Shown: positions 1-9,400, numbered from the stretch's first letter. The stretch is DNA of 64,000 bases from Pirellula staleyi DSM 6068 (GCF_000025185.1 NC_013720.1:2294001-2358000); one strand, 5' to 3'. A program made the numbers and translations. The notes: generated by a model from the sequence alone, not told the origin.

Positions 1-2
1 CC

Positions 3-878
3 AAGCAAGAGCTGCTGCTGAGTGGCGGCGAAGCGGTGGAACTCAACGTGGCCCGCAATGGGACGCGTCTCGAAGTGCCACCTTTCCTTAAAGGCTCGCC
101 GAAGTTCGTCCGATTGGCACCTGTCGTACGTGGTCAAGCGACCGGCATTCAGGTTGGCATCCACCGTCCGGTGCGACAAGAGGGACGTGTGATCGTTCCG
201 ATGTCGCTGCAGGACAGTGATCAGTATTTCGTCACCCGCCCGGTGGAATGGTGGGTGGAAGTTCGCCCGCGACAAGCCTCCAGCGAAAGTGAGCCATCGG
301 GCTACTACTTTTACGATCCGATCTACGAAGCTGAAAAATCGGTTCCGCTGTGGAACTGCGTTGCCAACAACTGGCCAACCAGCGCGCGGCAAGCTGAGAT
401 CACTACCTTCTGCAAATTTGCGAAGACCAATCCCACGGTTGCAATTCCGCTGCTCGAGGTCGCGGGAACTCCCCCACCATCGCCGGCCGGTTTCCCGGTT
501 GAAGGGATGACCGGGGTCACCTATCAGGCTCGCTATGTTCACGACGAAGCGAGTGGGCGGTTGCAGGTCGGAATTGTGGAGCGTCATTCCAGCAGCTCGC
601 TGGGGGTTGGTTCACTGAAGGTCTCGCTGTCGCTAAGCCCCAAGTCGGCAGTCCATCAATTCGATTCCGAGAACGGGATTGTGCTCCATACGTTCGATTT
701 CGAGCGTGTTCCGACAGCCGACCTCGGATCGATGGTGATCCATTTCACCTCGCGCGAAGACCTTCGCAGCGGAGCGATCGAGCTAACCGAACCGGTGATT
801 CTCGACATCGCCGACCGTAGCGATTTGATTGGACCTCAGCCGATCACCAATGAGCAAACGACCGGCGGAATCCGCTAA
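3..878 (+). CDS. Hypothetical protein, 5' end outside the window
   Basis: The reading frame is open from the first bases of the window to the stop at 876-878. The GTG at 36 is therefore probably internal and the true start lies upstream. About 290 residues are visible. I recognise no domain. The sequence is mixed alpha/beta in composition, with no membrane segment or cysteine cluster, and ends in a hydrophilic tail. It lies upstream of vgrG in the same direction but is separated from it by two gaps and a small gene, so a shared role cannot be argued. Confidence is for its being a real gene, not for a function. Confidence 0.75.
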   Translation, partial: KQELLLSGGEAVELNVARNGTRLEVPPFLKGSPKFVRLAPVVRGQATGIQVGIHRPVRQEGRVIVPMSLQDSDQYFVTRPVEWWVEVRPRQASSESEPSGYYFYDPIYEAEKSVPLWNCVANNWPTSARQAEITTFCKFAKTNPTVAIPLLEVAGTPPPSPAGFPVEGMTGVTYQARYVHDEASGRLQVGIVERHSSSSLGVGSLKVSLSLSPKSAVHQFDSENGIVLHTFDFERVPTADLGSMVIHFTSREDLRSGAIELTEPVILDIADRSDLIGPQPITNEQTTGGIR

Positions 879-1383
879 GTCGCCTTAGGTCGCCCCAAAA
901 CCTAGCTGCGACCTCCATTTTCCATAATTCTTGGTTCTCGGTTCCAAGATTTCATGGTGGGGGGCGAAATAGTGGTGCTTTGGTCGGAAAGATCGGGGCC
1001 GCCCCAAACGAACTGGGCCGCAATTGCCCGATTTTTCTGTCGCTAAAGCGAGCCTGACGAGTGCTGTAACGGATGTAGCGGTTTTCGTTTTTCGGCACCA
1101 CTCTCCCAGGTGCTGGTAGGCGAAAACGATAATCGGCGATGAAACGGAAATGCTGGTTTGTGCTACGCTTATGCTTTCCAATAGAGTTGGGGTGGGGCGG
1201 CTGGTTGGCGGATGATCGCGGGGCTTCAGCCGCTGCTGATTGCCGAGAACTGGTAGCCAAGATTCGAAATGGCCGATTGCTTGCCGGTCGCGTCGCTTGT
1301 CGGCTGTCACAGCCTCGGGCGATAGACGCCGCGAATCAGCCGCACGCGAAACTTTCAAGCAGATGGATTAGGGAGAAAATGTC
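879..1383. other. Intergenic, no gene seen
   Basis: This stretch has overlapping ORFs on both strands (for example 885-1358 minus and 1139-1447 plus). Their composition is Arg/Pro/Ser-rich and unlike any recognisable protein. No tRNA, terminator or repeat was found. A GGGAG element at 1371-1375 is the ribosome binding site of the next small gene. Confidence 0.5.
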
Positions 1384-1587
1384 GTGGCCGGAAAACTCAC
1401 CAAAATCTCGATTTTGCTCCAAACCCTCAGCCGACTTCCTGGGCTGAGTTTCCTCAGTTCCGTCGACACGCAGATGCGCGAAGTGGAAGACAACGTGGGT
1501 GACTACGAGGACAACGTCAACGAAATCAAACGTAATGCCGAGGACGTCAAAGGGGTTGCGACCGATTTGGTCTCCGACGACGAATAA
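1384..1587 (+). CDS. Small hypothetical protein (67 aa)
   Basis: The start is the GTG at 1384, preceded by a GGGAG motif at about 8 bases. The product is 67 residues: a short basic, hydrophobic N-terminal stretch followed by an acidic, Glu/Asp/Asn-rich helix that could form a short coiled coil (residues about 28-67). I recognise no family. It lies about 375 bases upstream of vgrG in the same direction, so a T6SS accessory role is possible but unsupported. Confidence 0.5.
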   Translation: MAGKLTKISILLQTLSRLPGLSFLSSVDTQMREVEDNVGDYEDNVNEIKRNAEDVKGVATDLVSDDE

Positions 1588-1962
1588 TCGCCTGCTGCGA
1601 GCGAATCACCAGAGCTGTTCGTCAGCCGGACTCACGATGTTCAGGCGGTGGAGCTTCGGGCGCCATTTTTTTCCGCTGCGTAGGAGTCGATCGCTGTGGG
1701 TGGACATTCGATCGACGCTGGTGGCTCATCCCTTGTCAACTCGAGAAGTGCCTGCGACCTGTTGTTCCTGTTCGAAAGAGTCTCCTGCGCCGAGTGCTTC
1801 ACGATCCTTCCGCGACCGAGCAACTCCGGTCGTCGTGGTGGATGAAAAACGGCCCCACGCTACTGGTTGCGTAGTGCCGGAATGTTATTCTCTGAGAGAC
1901 TCGCGTCGCGCTAATCGCCACCGATCCACTTCCATCCAGCGAGCTATCACGCGAAAGAAGCT
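1588..1962. other. Intergenic region upstream of vgrG
   Basis: No gene is supported here. Candidate ORFs on both strands have Ser/Arg-rich shadow composition. The vgrG promoter is presumably here, but I cannot point to convincing -35/-10 boxes. A purine-rich GCGAAAGAAG stretch lies just before the vgrG ATG. Confidence 0.5.
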
Positions 1963-4020
1963 ATGGCACGTGCACTCACGTTTACGTCTCCGCTAGGTCC
2001 CGACAAGTTCGTCCTTCAGTCGATGGAAGCTTACGAGGAACTGGGACGCTTGTTTGAATACAAGCTGCGGCTCCTCAGCAAAGATGGCGCGATCAAGCTC
2101 GACGATTTGATCGGCAAGAACGTGACGATCAGCGTCGAGCTAGTCGATGGCCGAACACGCTATTTCAATGGCGAAGTAGCGGAATTCGAGCAGATCACCG
2201 AATCGTTCCAAGACTACTTCGTCTACGTGGCGATTGTACGTCCAGAGCTGTGGTACCTTTCGCTCACCGCCGACTGCAAGATCTTTCAGCAGAAGACAGC
2301 GGTCGACATCATCAAGGCGGTGCTCGGCGATGGAGCGGTGACGTATCGGACATCGCTCAGCAAGACCTATCGGACCCTCGAATACTGCGTCCAGTACAAC
2401 GAGTCGGACTTCAACTTCGTCAGTCGCCTGATGGAGCAGGAAGGTATCTACTACTTCTTCGAGCATGCCCAAGGCACCCATAAGATGGTGCTGGCCGATT
2501 CCATTTCGGCGCACAAGGCGATCGAAGGGGAAGCCAGCATCGCTTACATGTCGCGTCGCGATGGCTTCGACGACGACACCGATCATGTGTTCGACTGGAA
2601 AGTGCGACACAAAGTCCGCACCGGTGTTTGGGCGCACACCGATTTCGACTTCGTCAAACCCAAGTCGAACCTCGAGGCCAAATCACAAATCGTTCGATTG
2701 CACCCCCAGTCGTCCAACGAAGTCTTCACCTATCCCGGTTCCTACACCGTCGTAGCTGATGGTACGGGCTATGCCCGTAACCGCATTGAAGAAGAGCACA
2801 CCGTTCACGATGTGGTCGTTGGTCGCACCAATGCACTCCAGATGGCTGTCGGTGGACTCTTCACCCTCACCGACTATCCACGGGCCGATCAGAACGTCGA
2901 GCATTTGATCACCATGATCAACATGGTCTTCAAGCAAGAGATCGAGACCGCTGGTGGAGCGGTGCAAGGGACCGTCGACACCAAGCTCGGCGTTTTCATC
3001 GAGCATCAATTTGGAGCGCTCGAGAAATCGAAGCCCTTTCGTGCTGCCTGGACCACTCCCCGGCCGATCGTACGTGGCCCGCAAACTGCGATTGTCGTGG
3101 GTAAAGCAGGGGAAGAAATCTGGACCGATCTGTATGCCCGTGTGAAAGTGCAATTTCACTGGGATCGCTACGGTCAGAAAAATGAAAACAGCAGTTGCTG
3201 GCTCCGTGTGGGGCAAGTTTGGGCGGGGCCTGAGTGGGGCGCGATTCACATTCCCCGCATCGGTCAGGAAGTGATTGTCGACTTCCTGGAAGGTGACCCC
3301 GATTGTCCGATCGTGACGGGGCGTGTGTACAACGGCGACAACATGCCTCCGTATGCGCTCCCCGCGAATCAAACGCAAAGTGGTATCAAGAGTCGCTCGA
3401 GCAAGAGCGGCACCGCGCAGAATTTCAATGAACTCCGGTTTGAGGACAAAAAAGATTCCGAGCATATCTATTTCCATGCGGAAAAAGATTTCACTCGCAT
3501 CGTCGAGAACAACGACGTCCTAAAGGTCGGCTTCGACAAAAAGCAAGCCGGCGATCAAACGATCGACATCTATAACAATCGCACCACCACGATCGAGCAA
3601 GGTAACGAGAAACTGCAGGTCAAGGTCGGTAATCGCGAGACTCTCGTCGATACCGGTAACGACACGCATGTGGTCAAGACCGGCAATCGTGAGACGACGG
3701 TGACCACTGGTAACGACACGCACACCATCAGCACCGGCAATCGAGAAGTCACGGTTTCGAAAGGCAACGATACCCTGACGGTAACCACGGGAAATATGAC
3801 AGTGACGGTGACAGCCGGCACATGCAAAATCACAGCGGGGACCGCAATCGAACTGATCTGCGGTGGCAGCTCGATCAAGATGACCCCCTCGTCGATTGCG
3901 ATCGAATCTCCCACCATCAACATCAAGGCGAGTGGCACTTTGAATGCCGAATCCCCCGCAACAACCGTCAAGGGGACCGGCATGCTCACCTTGCAAGGTG
4001 GCGTCGTGAAGATCAACTAG
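1963..4020 (+). CDS. vgrG: Type VI secretion spike protein VgrG (TssI)
   Basis: VgrG is the trimeric spike at the tip of the Hcp tube of the T6SS. This 685-residue protein has the usual order. A gp27-like N-terminal half covers roughly residues 1-370 and includes a YNESDFNFVSRLMEQEGIYY-type motif. It is followed by a gp5 OB-fold around residues 385-470, with KVQFHWDRYG, WAGPEWG and GDPDCPIVTGRVYN. The C-terminal needle is a beta-helix built from 9-residue repeats. No catalytic or toxin extension follows the needle, so effectors would have to be carried as cargo or through a separate tip protein. No PAAR gene is seen in the window. It heads a rightward run with an FHA protein and a kinase, about 18 kb from the tss core. 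Confidence 0.95.
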   Translation: MARALTFTSPLGPDKFVLQSMEAYEELGRLFEYKLRLLSKDGAIKLDDLIGKNVTISVELVDGRTRYFNGEVAEFEQITESFQDYFVYVAIVRPELWYLSLTADCKIFQQKTAVDIIKAVLGDGAVTYRTSLSKTYRTLEYCVQYNESDFNFVSRLMEQEGIYYFFEHAQGTHKMVLADSISAHKAIEGEASIAYMSRRDGFDDDTDHVFDWKVRHKVRTGVWAHTDFDFVKPKSNLEAKSQIVRLHPQSSNEVFTYPGSYTVVADGTGYARNRIEEEHTVHDVVVGRTNALQMAVGGLFTLTDYPRADQNVEHLITMINMVFKQEIETAGGAVQGTVDTKLGVFIEHQFGALEKSKPFRAAWTTPRPIVRGPQTAIVVGKAGEEIWTDLYARVKVQFHWDRYGQKNENSSCWLRVGQVWAGPEWGAIHIPRIGQEVIVDFLEGDPDCPIVTGRVYNGDNMPPYALPANQTQSGIKSRSSKSGTAQNFNELRFEDKKDSEHIYFHAEKDFTRIVENNDVLKVGFDKKQAGDQTIDIYNNRTTTIEQGNEKLQVKVGNRETLVDTGNDTHVVKTGNRETTVTTGNDTHTISTGNREVTVSKGNDTLTVTTGNMTVTVTAGTCKITAGTAIELICGGSSIKMTPSSIAIESPTINIKASGTLNAESPATTVKGTGMLTLQGGVVKIN
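3601..3816 (+). repeat. 27-bp coding repeats of the VgrG needle
   Basis: Eight consecutive 9-residue units inside vgrG each begin with Gly-Asn. Units of the type GNRETxVxT alternate with units of the type GNDTxxxxT; the first is GNEKLQVKV and the last GNMTVTVTA. The register fits the beta-helical needle of VgrG/gp5. The units have diverged at the DNA level, so this is a protein repeat rather than a recent tandem duplication. Confidence 0.85.
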
Positions 4021-4095
4021 CCAGCTAAGCGGTTCTGTTCTAGGTGGGTGTCTCGCAAGTGAAGTTCCTGCATCGACTTCTGGGCGACGTGAACT

Positions 4096-5049
4096 ATGCG
4101 GATAACGCTTCAAGTGACGGCTGGTCCTGAAAAGGGGCGCAAGGTTTATCTGCAGCAAGGGCAGACCGCGCGCTTCGGACGGACAGAATGGGCCGACTTC
4201 AGCTTCCCGAAAGATAAGCAGCTTGCCGACGAGCATTTTCTGCTCGACTACGGCCGCACCAACCTGAAGCTCAAAGCGCTCGGCGCTGATCGCATTGTGA
4301 AGGTCAACGGCGCTCCTGTCGCCGAGATACAGCTGAACCATGGCGACAATATCGAAGCAGGCGAGACCACGCTGCAAGTGTTGTTCGCGGGACAGCCGAT
4401 GCCGATCTCGCCTGCTGCAGCAGCCGCAGCCGCCGCAGCGCTGGCCGCTTCCGCCGAGGAAGCCGAAAAAAACAAAGTCCGGCTTCCGATCCATCTGTGT
4501 GAGGAGCTGGAGTTCGGGGACGACGAAGCCGATCTGGCCAACACCTGCACCACCGATCCCGAGTGGATCGACAAACTGGCGGCCAACCAAAAGTTTTCTT
4601 CCGCGCTCCGCGTGCAAGCTTTTTTGCTACCCCAACGCGAGGCGGTCTGGTGGGCCGCACAAATGGTCGACCAAACCATGGGGGCCAAGCTCAAGCCAGC
4701 TGATGCCGCCGCTTATGCCGCTGGTCTTGCCTGGGCGCTCGATCCCAATGAAGACTACCGTCGCGATGCAGAACGTGCCGCCGCGAAGACCAAATGTGAT
4801 GGACCCGGCAGCTGGGTGGCGCTGGCAGCTTTTTGGAGTGGCGACTCCATCGCGCCGGTCGAGATCGACCCCGTGAAGCCCGACCACCGCTTGACCTCGC
4901 AGGCCGTTGCGACAGCGATGGTCATTTCGGCCTATCAAGAGAAATCGGCACCTCCGGCGACTCGTTTCGCCCGCTATTTGGCGGTGGGACGCGATATTCA
5001 GGAGGGCAAACTCAAAATGCCGACAGAAGCTGCCAAGCCGACCAAGTAA
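4096..5049 (+). CDS. FHA-domain protein with DUF6931-like C-terminus
   Basis: The product has 317 residues. Residues 1 to about 100 look like a forkhead-associated (FHA) domain, the phosphothreonine-reading module: a GxxxGRxV-like start, FGRTEWADF, a conserved His in LADEHF, and VNG. The Ser of the usual SxxH phosphate-binding motif appears to be Ala, so phosphopeptide binding may be weakened or altered. An Ala-run linker (about 112-120) leads to a C-terminal domain that resembles DUF6931 from memory (QREAVWWAAQM, GLAWALDPNEDYRR). It starts 75 bases after vgrG and is followed by a Ser/Thr kinase. This matches the FHA/PpkA arrangement that controls T6SS assembly in other bacteria. Confidence is high for FHA and moderate for the C-terminal domain name. 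Confidence 0.8.
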   Translation: MRITLQVTAGPEKGRKVYLQQGQTARFGRTEWADFSFPKDKQLADEHFLLDYGRTNLKLKALGADRIVKVNGAPVAEIQLNHGDNIEAGETTLQVLFAGQPMPISPAAAAAAAAALAASAEEAEKNKVRLPIHLCEELEFGDDEADLANTCTTDPEWIDKLAANQKFSSALRVQAFLLPQREAVWWAAQMVDQTMGAKLKPADAAAYAAGLAWALDPNEDYRRDAERAAAKTKCDGPGSWVALAAFWSGDSIAPVEIDPVKPDHRLTSQAVATAMVISAYQEKSAPPATRFARYLAVGRDIQEGKLKMPTEAAKPTK

Positions 5050-5234
5050 GGCCCCTCTCGATTGTTTTCGCGAGTTCGTGCTGCCTGCTATCCGGTGGAC
5101 TTTCGTCAATCCCATGCCCCATCCGGGTAGATTCCCAGTGGGGTCTTAGCGTATTTTAAGAGCTACCGTGCAGTGCTGGCCTCTAGCGCTTCCGAGCTTT
5201 TTTGGTAACAAGAGTCCGCAGGAATCGTTCTCTT

Positions 5235-6296
5235 ATGTCCATGCCCGCTTCGCTCCAATCCCGCTATCGGATGATTCGCGAGATTGGCCAAGGTTCGTTC
5301 GGAGTGGTCTATCTGGTCGAGGATTTGCAAACCTCCGAGCAGCGGGCACTAAAAGTTCTCCTTCCTTGGGCTGCTGCTGACGAAAAGCTTCGGCATCGCT
5401 TACGCCGCGAAGCTCGGCTAGCTTCTAGCCTTACTGGCAAACATGTCGTTCGCACCTATGAAGTGGGCGAGACCCCCGATCCGAACGTCTACTTGGTGAT
5501 GGAGTACCTCGAAGGGCGCGATCTCACCGAGGTGCTAGACGCCGAAAATAAGCTCACTCCTACGCGGGTCGAGTCGATTGCGCGGCAAATGCTGGTAGCG
5601 CTCAGTGACGCCCATCGCATGGGGATTGTGCACCGCGATCTCAAGCCGCAGAACGTTTTTCTCTGTCCCACGCCCGATGGGGGCGAAGTGGTCAAAGTCT
5701 TCGATTTTGGGATCGCCAAGGTGACCGGTGCGGGGGCACTCACGGAAACTGCCAAGCTGACGATCTCCGGCGGTGTGATGGGAACACCTGCCTACATGAG
5801 TCCCGAGCAATGCCGGGGAGAAATGCTGACCCCCAGCAGCGATCTCTATTCGCTAGGGATCTTGCTCTACGAACTCCTGACCGGCAACGTGCCGTTTGAT
5901 CACGATAATCCGGTGCAAATTTTGCTGATGCACCATAGTAAACCCGCCCCGCCACTCCCGCCGGAGATTGCCTGGACCCACTTGGGAAAGGCCATCATGC
6001 ACGCTCTGGAAAAGAACGCCGACGACCGTTTTGCATCGGCCGACGAATTCCTGGCGGTCCTTAACGGCCAGCCTGTCCCCCCGCGAGCCCCTCAGAAAGC
6101 TCCTCCTGAGGCAAAGAAAACGCCGCAGGCAGCTCCCAAAGGAAATCCGGAGCCCGTACTCACGAAGTCGGCCACTGAGGTCGATCCGTACGCGAATATG
6201 GTACCTCCCAGCTCAGCTTGGAAGATTTGGGTACTTCTCCTCGTCGTCCTGGTGCTTGGGAGCGCCGGAGCTGCTGCGGTCTACTTCCTGAAATAA
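5235..6296 (+). CDS. Membrane-anchored Ser/Thr protein kinase (PpkA-like context)
   Basis: This is a 353-residue Hanks-type kinase. Visible motifs are the glycine loop GQGSFGVVY (residues 18-26), catalytic Lys40 in ALKV, HRDLKPQN (143-150), DFG (157-159) and GTPAYMSPEQC in the activation segment. All key catalytic residues are present. A Pro/Ala-rich linker (about 275-325) leads to one C-terminal membrane helix (about 331-351) with almost nothing after it, so it has no extracellular sensor domain. I chose the ATG at 5235 because the kinase fold begins only about 10 residues later; a GTG at 5202 would add 11 residues. It follows the FHA protein and vgrG in the same direction, so phosphorylation of a T6SS component is the likely role. 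Confidence 0.9.
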   Translation: MSMPASLQSRYRMIREIGQGSFGVVYLVEDLQTSEQRALKVLLPWAAADEKLRHRLRREARLASSLTGKHVVRTYEVGETPDPNVYLVMEYLEGRDLTEVLDAENKLTPTRVESIARQMLVALSDAHRMGIVHRDLKPQNVFLCPTPDGGEVVKVFDFGIAKVTGAGALTETAKLTISGGVMGTPAYMSPEQCRGEMLTPSSDLYSLGILLYELLTGNVPFDHDNPVQILLMHHSKPAPPLPPEIAWTHLGKAIMHALEKNADDRFASADEFLAVLNGQPVPPRAPQKAPPEAKKTPQAAPKGNPEPVLTKSATEVDPYANMVPPSSAWKIWVLLLVVLVLGSAGAAAVYFLK

Positions 6297-6475
6297 GAGA
6301 GAAGCTCGAGCCCAGCTGGCCACATTGAGCTAAATTGTCTCATCAGTTGGGAACCTGGGATTGGGTTGCTCGCAAGCGGGCAACTGCTATCATCCAGCCA
6401 GTATTAGGAGGCAAATGCCGCCGCTGCACGACGCAGCTGCGCAAAGGGTTGCCTCCCGCTCAAAGGAGCACGCAC

Positions 6476-7408
6476 TTGGTCGAGTCGATTAAGAAGTTCA
6501 CTCAGTCCGATATCTTCAGTCGGCTGATCCTGTTCCTCATCATCCTATCGGGTGTTTTGGTCGGCTGCGAGACCTACCCCGCCTTCGCCGATGGAACGAC
6601 TCTGGGCGATGTCGTCAACATTGTCCAAAACATCATTTTGTATGTCTTCGTTTTCGAAGCCGTTCTCAAAATGATCTCGTTCTTCCCACGTCCTTGGGAT
6701 TACTTCCGACGTCCGTGGAATGTGTTCGACTTTTGCATCATCGTGGTCTGCTTCCTGCCGATCAATGCGCAGTATGCCACCGTGTTTCGTCTGGCGCGAC
6801 TGCTGCGAACGCTTCGCATGGTCACCATTCTGCCACGACTTCAAGTGCTCGTCGCTGCACTCCTCAAGTCGATTCCGTCGCTCGGCTATATCGGTGTGCT
6901 ACTTGGCTTGCACTTCTACGTGTATGCCGTGGCTGGAACGTTTTTGTTCGGCAAAAACGATCCGATTCGGTTCGGCAATTTGCACGAAACCACACTCACG
7001 CTCTTCCAAGTGCTGACGCTCGAAGGTTGGAACGACATTCTGGCCACGCAGTATCATGGCAGCGAGCAAGAGTACGACGATGGCTGGAAGAATAAGATCG
7101 CCACGCTCGGAATCAATCGAGTATCCCAAGCGCAGCCGGTGGTGGCATCGATCTATTTTGTAACCTTTATCTTGCTTGGCACCATGATCATGCTCAACCT
7201 GTTTACAGGTGTCATTATCAGCAGCATGGAGGAGGCGACATCCGAGACCAAGGAAGAAGCGCGCGAAGAGCAATTAAAGAAGCGCGGGTTCTTGACCCTC
7301 CACGATGAGCTTTCGCTTCTCGGAGAACAACTCCAAACGCTCAGCGAGCGCATCAAGGGAATCGAAATCCGCGAGGATCGCGAAAATCGAGACGACAAGG
7401 ATACTTGA
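6476..7408 (+). CDS. One-domain voltage-gated cation channel (BacNav/Cav type)
   Basis: The product has about 310 residues and six membrane helices, like NaChBac-type homotetrameric channels. The S4 sensor carries Arg at every third position (R105, R108, R111, R114 in FRLARLLRTLRM). The pore filter is TLEGWND (181-187), S6 spans about 221-250, and the cytoplasmic C-terminus is charged and predicted to coil. Gly at filter position 4 and Asp at position 7 differ from the sodium-type TLESWAS and resemble what I recall of the calcium-selective prokaryotic channel CavMr. The start is a TTG at 6476 with AAAGGAG at 6462-6468, a far better site than the upstream TTG at 6335. It lies downstream of the kinase in the same direction. 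Confidence 0.9.
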   Translation: MVESIKKFTQSDIFSRLILFLIILSGVLVGCETYPAFADGTTLGDVVNIVQNIILYVFVFEAVLKMISFFPRPWDYFRRPWNVFDFCIIVVCFLPINAQYATVFRLARLLRTLRMVTILPRLQVLVAALLKSIPSLGYIGVLLGLHFYVYAVAGTFLFGKNDPIRFGNLHETTLTLFQVLTLEGWNDILATQYHGSEQEYDDGWKNKIATLGINRVSQAQPVVASIYFVTFILLGTMIMLNLFTGVIISSMEEATSETKEEAREEQLKKRGFLTLHDELSLLGEQLQTLSERIKGIEIREDRENRDDKDT

Positions 7409-7457
7409 GCCGAGCAGCGCTCGAGCGCGTAGCGTTTGAGCATCGCAGTTTTGCGTC

Positions 7458-7490
7458 GAGCGGCGCTTCACTTTTGGCGCCGCTCTCTTT
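7458..7490. terminator. Stem-loop between convergent genes
   Basis: A perfect 9-bp stem (GAGCGGCGC at 7458-7466 with GCGCCGCTC at 7477-7485) has a 10-base loop and is followed by TCTTTG. It lies between the convergent ends of the channel gene and the Old Yellow Enzyme gene, so it probably terminates at least the channel transcript. Confidence 0.65.
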
Positions 7491-7528
7491 GAAAAGGCTG
7501 ACTTGATCGGGCTTTAGGGAAAGCCTGT

Positions 7529-8623
7529 TTATCGTCGGCCGATGGCGTAGCCATACTGCGTGGGCCAGGCCGAATTGCCACCCAGCTTCTCGTAGGCCTG
7601 ATGCGCCCAGTAGGGCTCGCGCAAAAGCTCGCGACCAATCAGAATCAGGTCGGCGTCCCCTGCATCGAGAATCGCTTGCGCCTGTTCGGGGCTGGTGATC
7701 AAGCCGACCGCTGCTGTCTTGATCGAAGCCTCGCGGCGAATGCGACCTGCAAGAGGGACCTGATAGCCAGGTGCTACAGGAATTTTGACATGCGGCACAA
7801 TTGCGCCGCTCGATACATCGATCATGTCGACACCCACTTCACCCAGAGATTTAGCGAGTTCGATCGATTGCTCGATGTCCCAGCCACCAGCGACCCAATC
7901 GGTCGCCGAAATGCGAGTCAGCAGTGGCATCTCGCGCGGGATCACTTCTCGCACCGCACTAGCGACCCGCACCAGCAAACGCATCCGATTCTCGAGGCTT
8001 CCTCCGTAGTCGTCGGTACGCATGTTCGACAGCGGTGAAAGAAACTCGTGCAACAAATAGCCGTGAGCGGCATGGATTTCGACGAACTCAAATCCAGCAG
8101 CCAGTGACCGTTTGGTCGCAGCGATAAATGCGTCGACCAAGCAGTTGATACCTGCTTCATCAAGCGCCGTCGGCACGGGGGAATCATCGCTGAAAGCTAC
8201 AGCCGAAGGGGCTAGTGGCTGCCAACTGCGAGGATCAGGGGCGTGCAACGGTTTACCACCAAGCCATGCGAGATCGCAGCTTGCTTTCCGCCCTGCATGA
8301 GCCAGCTGAATTCCGGGGACCGATCCTTGGGACTTCACGAAGGTCGCGATCCGCGCCAGAGGCGCGACATGCTCGTCGGACCAAATGCCCATATCTCCCG
8401 GTGAGATACGCCCCTCGGCTGTCACCGCCGTCGCCTCGACCATCACCAGCCCGGTTCCTCCCGATGCCCGACTTCCAAGATGCACCAGGTGCCAATCGTT
8501 GGCGAGCCCATCGATGGCTGAGTACTGGCACATCGGGGACATTCCGATCCGATTCGGAATCGTTAATCCACGCATGGTCAAGGGAGAAAGAAGTGAGACG
8601 CTCGAAGGGGCTGCACTGGACAT
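7529..8623 (-). CDS. NADH:flavin oxidoreductase, Old Yellow Enzyme family (NamA/YqjM-like)
   Basis: This 364-residue FMN-binding TIM-barrel ene-reductase reduces activated C=C bonds with NAD(P)H. Motifs fit the YqjM/NamA branch: MSPMCQYSA near residue 30 with the regulatory Cys, QLAHAGRKAS near 105, IHAAHGYLLHEFLSPLSN and DDYGGSLENR in the middle, and a phosphate-binding C-terminal strand ending in LIGRELLREPYW. Length and motif order are normal for the family. It is cytoplasmic, stands alone and converges with the channel gene; nothing ties it to the T6SS. The physiological substrate cannot be read from sequence. Confidence 0.92.
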   Translation of the reverse strand: MSSAAPSSVSLLSPLTMRGLTIPNRIGMSPMCQYSAIDGLANDWHLVHLGSRASGGTGLVMVEATAVTAEGRISPGDMGIWSDEHVAPLARIATFVKSQGSVPGIQLAHAGRKASCDLAWLGGKPLHAPDPRSWQPLAPSAVAFSDDSPVPTALDEAGINCLVDAFIAATKRSLAAGFEFVEIHAAHGYLLHEFLSPLSNMRTDDYGGSLENRMRLLVRVASAVREVIPREMPLLTRISATDWVAGGWDIEQSIELAKSLGEVGVDMIDVSSGAIVPHVKIPVAPGYQVPLAGRIRREASIKTAAVGLITSPEQAQAILDAGDADLILIGRELLREPYWAHQAYEKLGGNSAWPTQYGYAIGRR

Positions 8624-8842
8624 GGGACCTGCCTGCCGTCAGATGAAATTTGCAACATGAGAGGTTCCAGATCATACGCGGCTGATTCGCCGAGGCAACG
8701 CCCTGACCCTCGGGCCTAGTGTGTACTTACTTGAGCTGGCCCATCCGGAATTACAACTTCTTAAGAGAGACTCGGCGAGCGTTGCCCCTGACGATTCGTA
8801 GTCGATAATTGACCTACAGAGACGCACGAGAGAGCCCATATC

Positions 8843-9184
8843 ATGACACCTCGCATGCCACAGAATCGTCCGGTAGCAACTTGGTTGCTTCTGACACTGC
8901 TGCTGATTCCAGCGGGGATGCTGGTGCATGCTCAGGGGGAACTCGACACTTTTGCGAGTCGATCGGGATGGCAAGTTTCCCATCCATCTCCAGCCATTCG
9001 TCCGGTTCAAATCAGCGAGTGGGCCTCAGTCGATGACGTGGTCGACAATCTTCATGATCGAGTCGTACTTCCAGCCGCCACGGTGGTGGAACGAAGTCTC
9101 CTCGATACTCGCAGCGCTGTTCTCTCCAGCGTGCCGCCAGGGAACTTCGATCGCGTGATCAGGTTTCTCCATCTGACGATCTAA
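8843..9184 (+). CDS. Small putative secreted protein (113 aa)
   Basis: The ORF begins with a good signal peptide: MTPRMPQNRP, a hydrophobic stretch TWLLLTLLLIPAGMLV, then HAQ as a likely cleavage site near residue 31. The mature part of about 82 residues has no recognisable domain and no cysteine. Two shorter ORFs overlap it in other frames. The signal peptide is the main evidence that this is a gene. It may be species-specific. Confidence 0.45.
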   Translation: MTPRMPQNRPVATWLLLTLLLIPAGMLVHAQGELDTFASRSGWQVSHPSPAIRPVQISEWASVDDVVDNLHDRVVLPAATVVERSLLDTRSAVLSSVPPGNFDRVIRFLHLTI

Positions 9185-9400
9185 TCTTCTCGCGCGACAC
9201 CGTTCCCAGACCGCTGGTAACGCTCTTTGCCGTACGCTCATCGCCCAACTGTAGCAGCCCGAGCCACTTGGCAGCTGATTCGGCTTCGTGGTTCCCTACG
9301 CGATGTTTGCGCAAACTCCCAACGATCACAGGCTGCGCACTGCTGATTTGGATTCCAAATTCTGTTGCTGTTTTCTCTCGATGATATGAAAGGTTGTTTT

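Noticed and set aside
885-1358. 157-codon minus-strand ORF after the first gene
   Set aside because: Composition is not protein-like, it overlaps plus-strand ORFs and has no ribosome binding site.
3601-3816. Regular 27-bp periodicity considered as a CRISPR array or tandem repeat
   Set aside because: It lies in frame inside vgrG and encodes the beta-helix repeats. There are no spacers.
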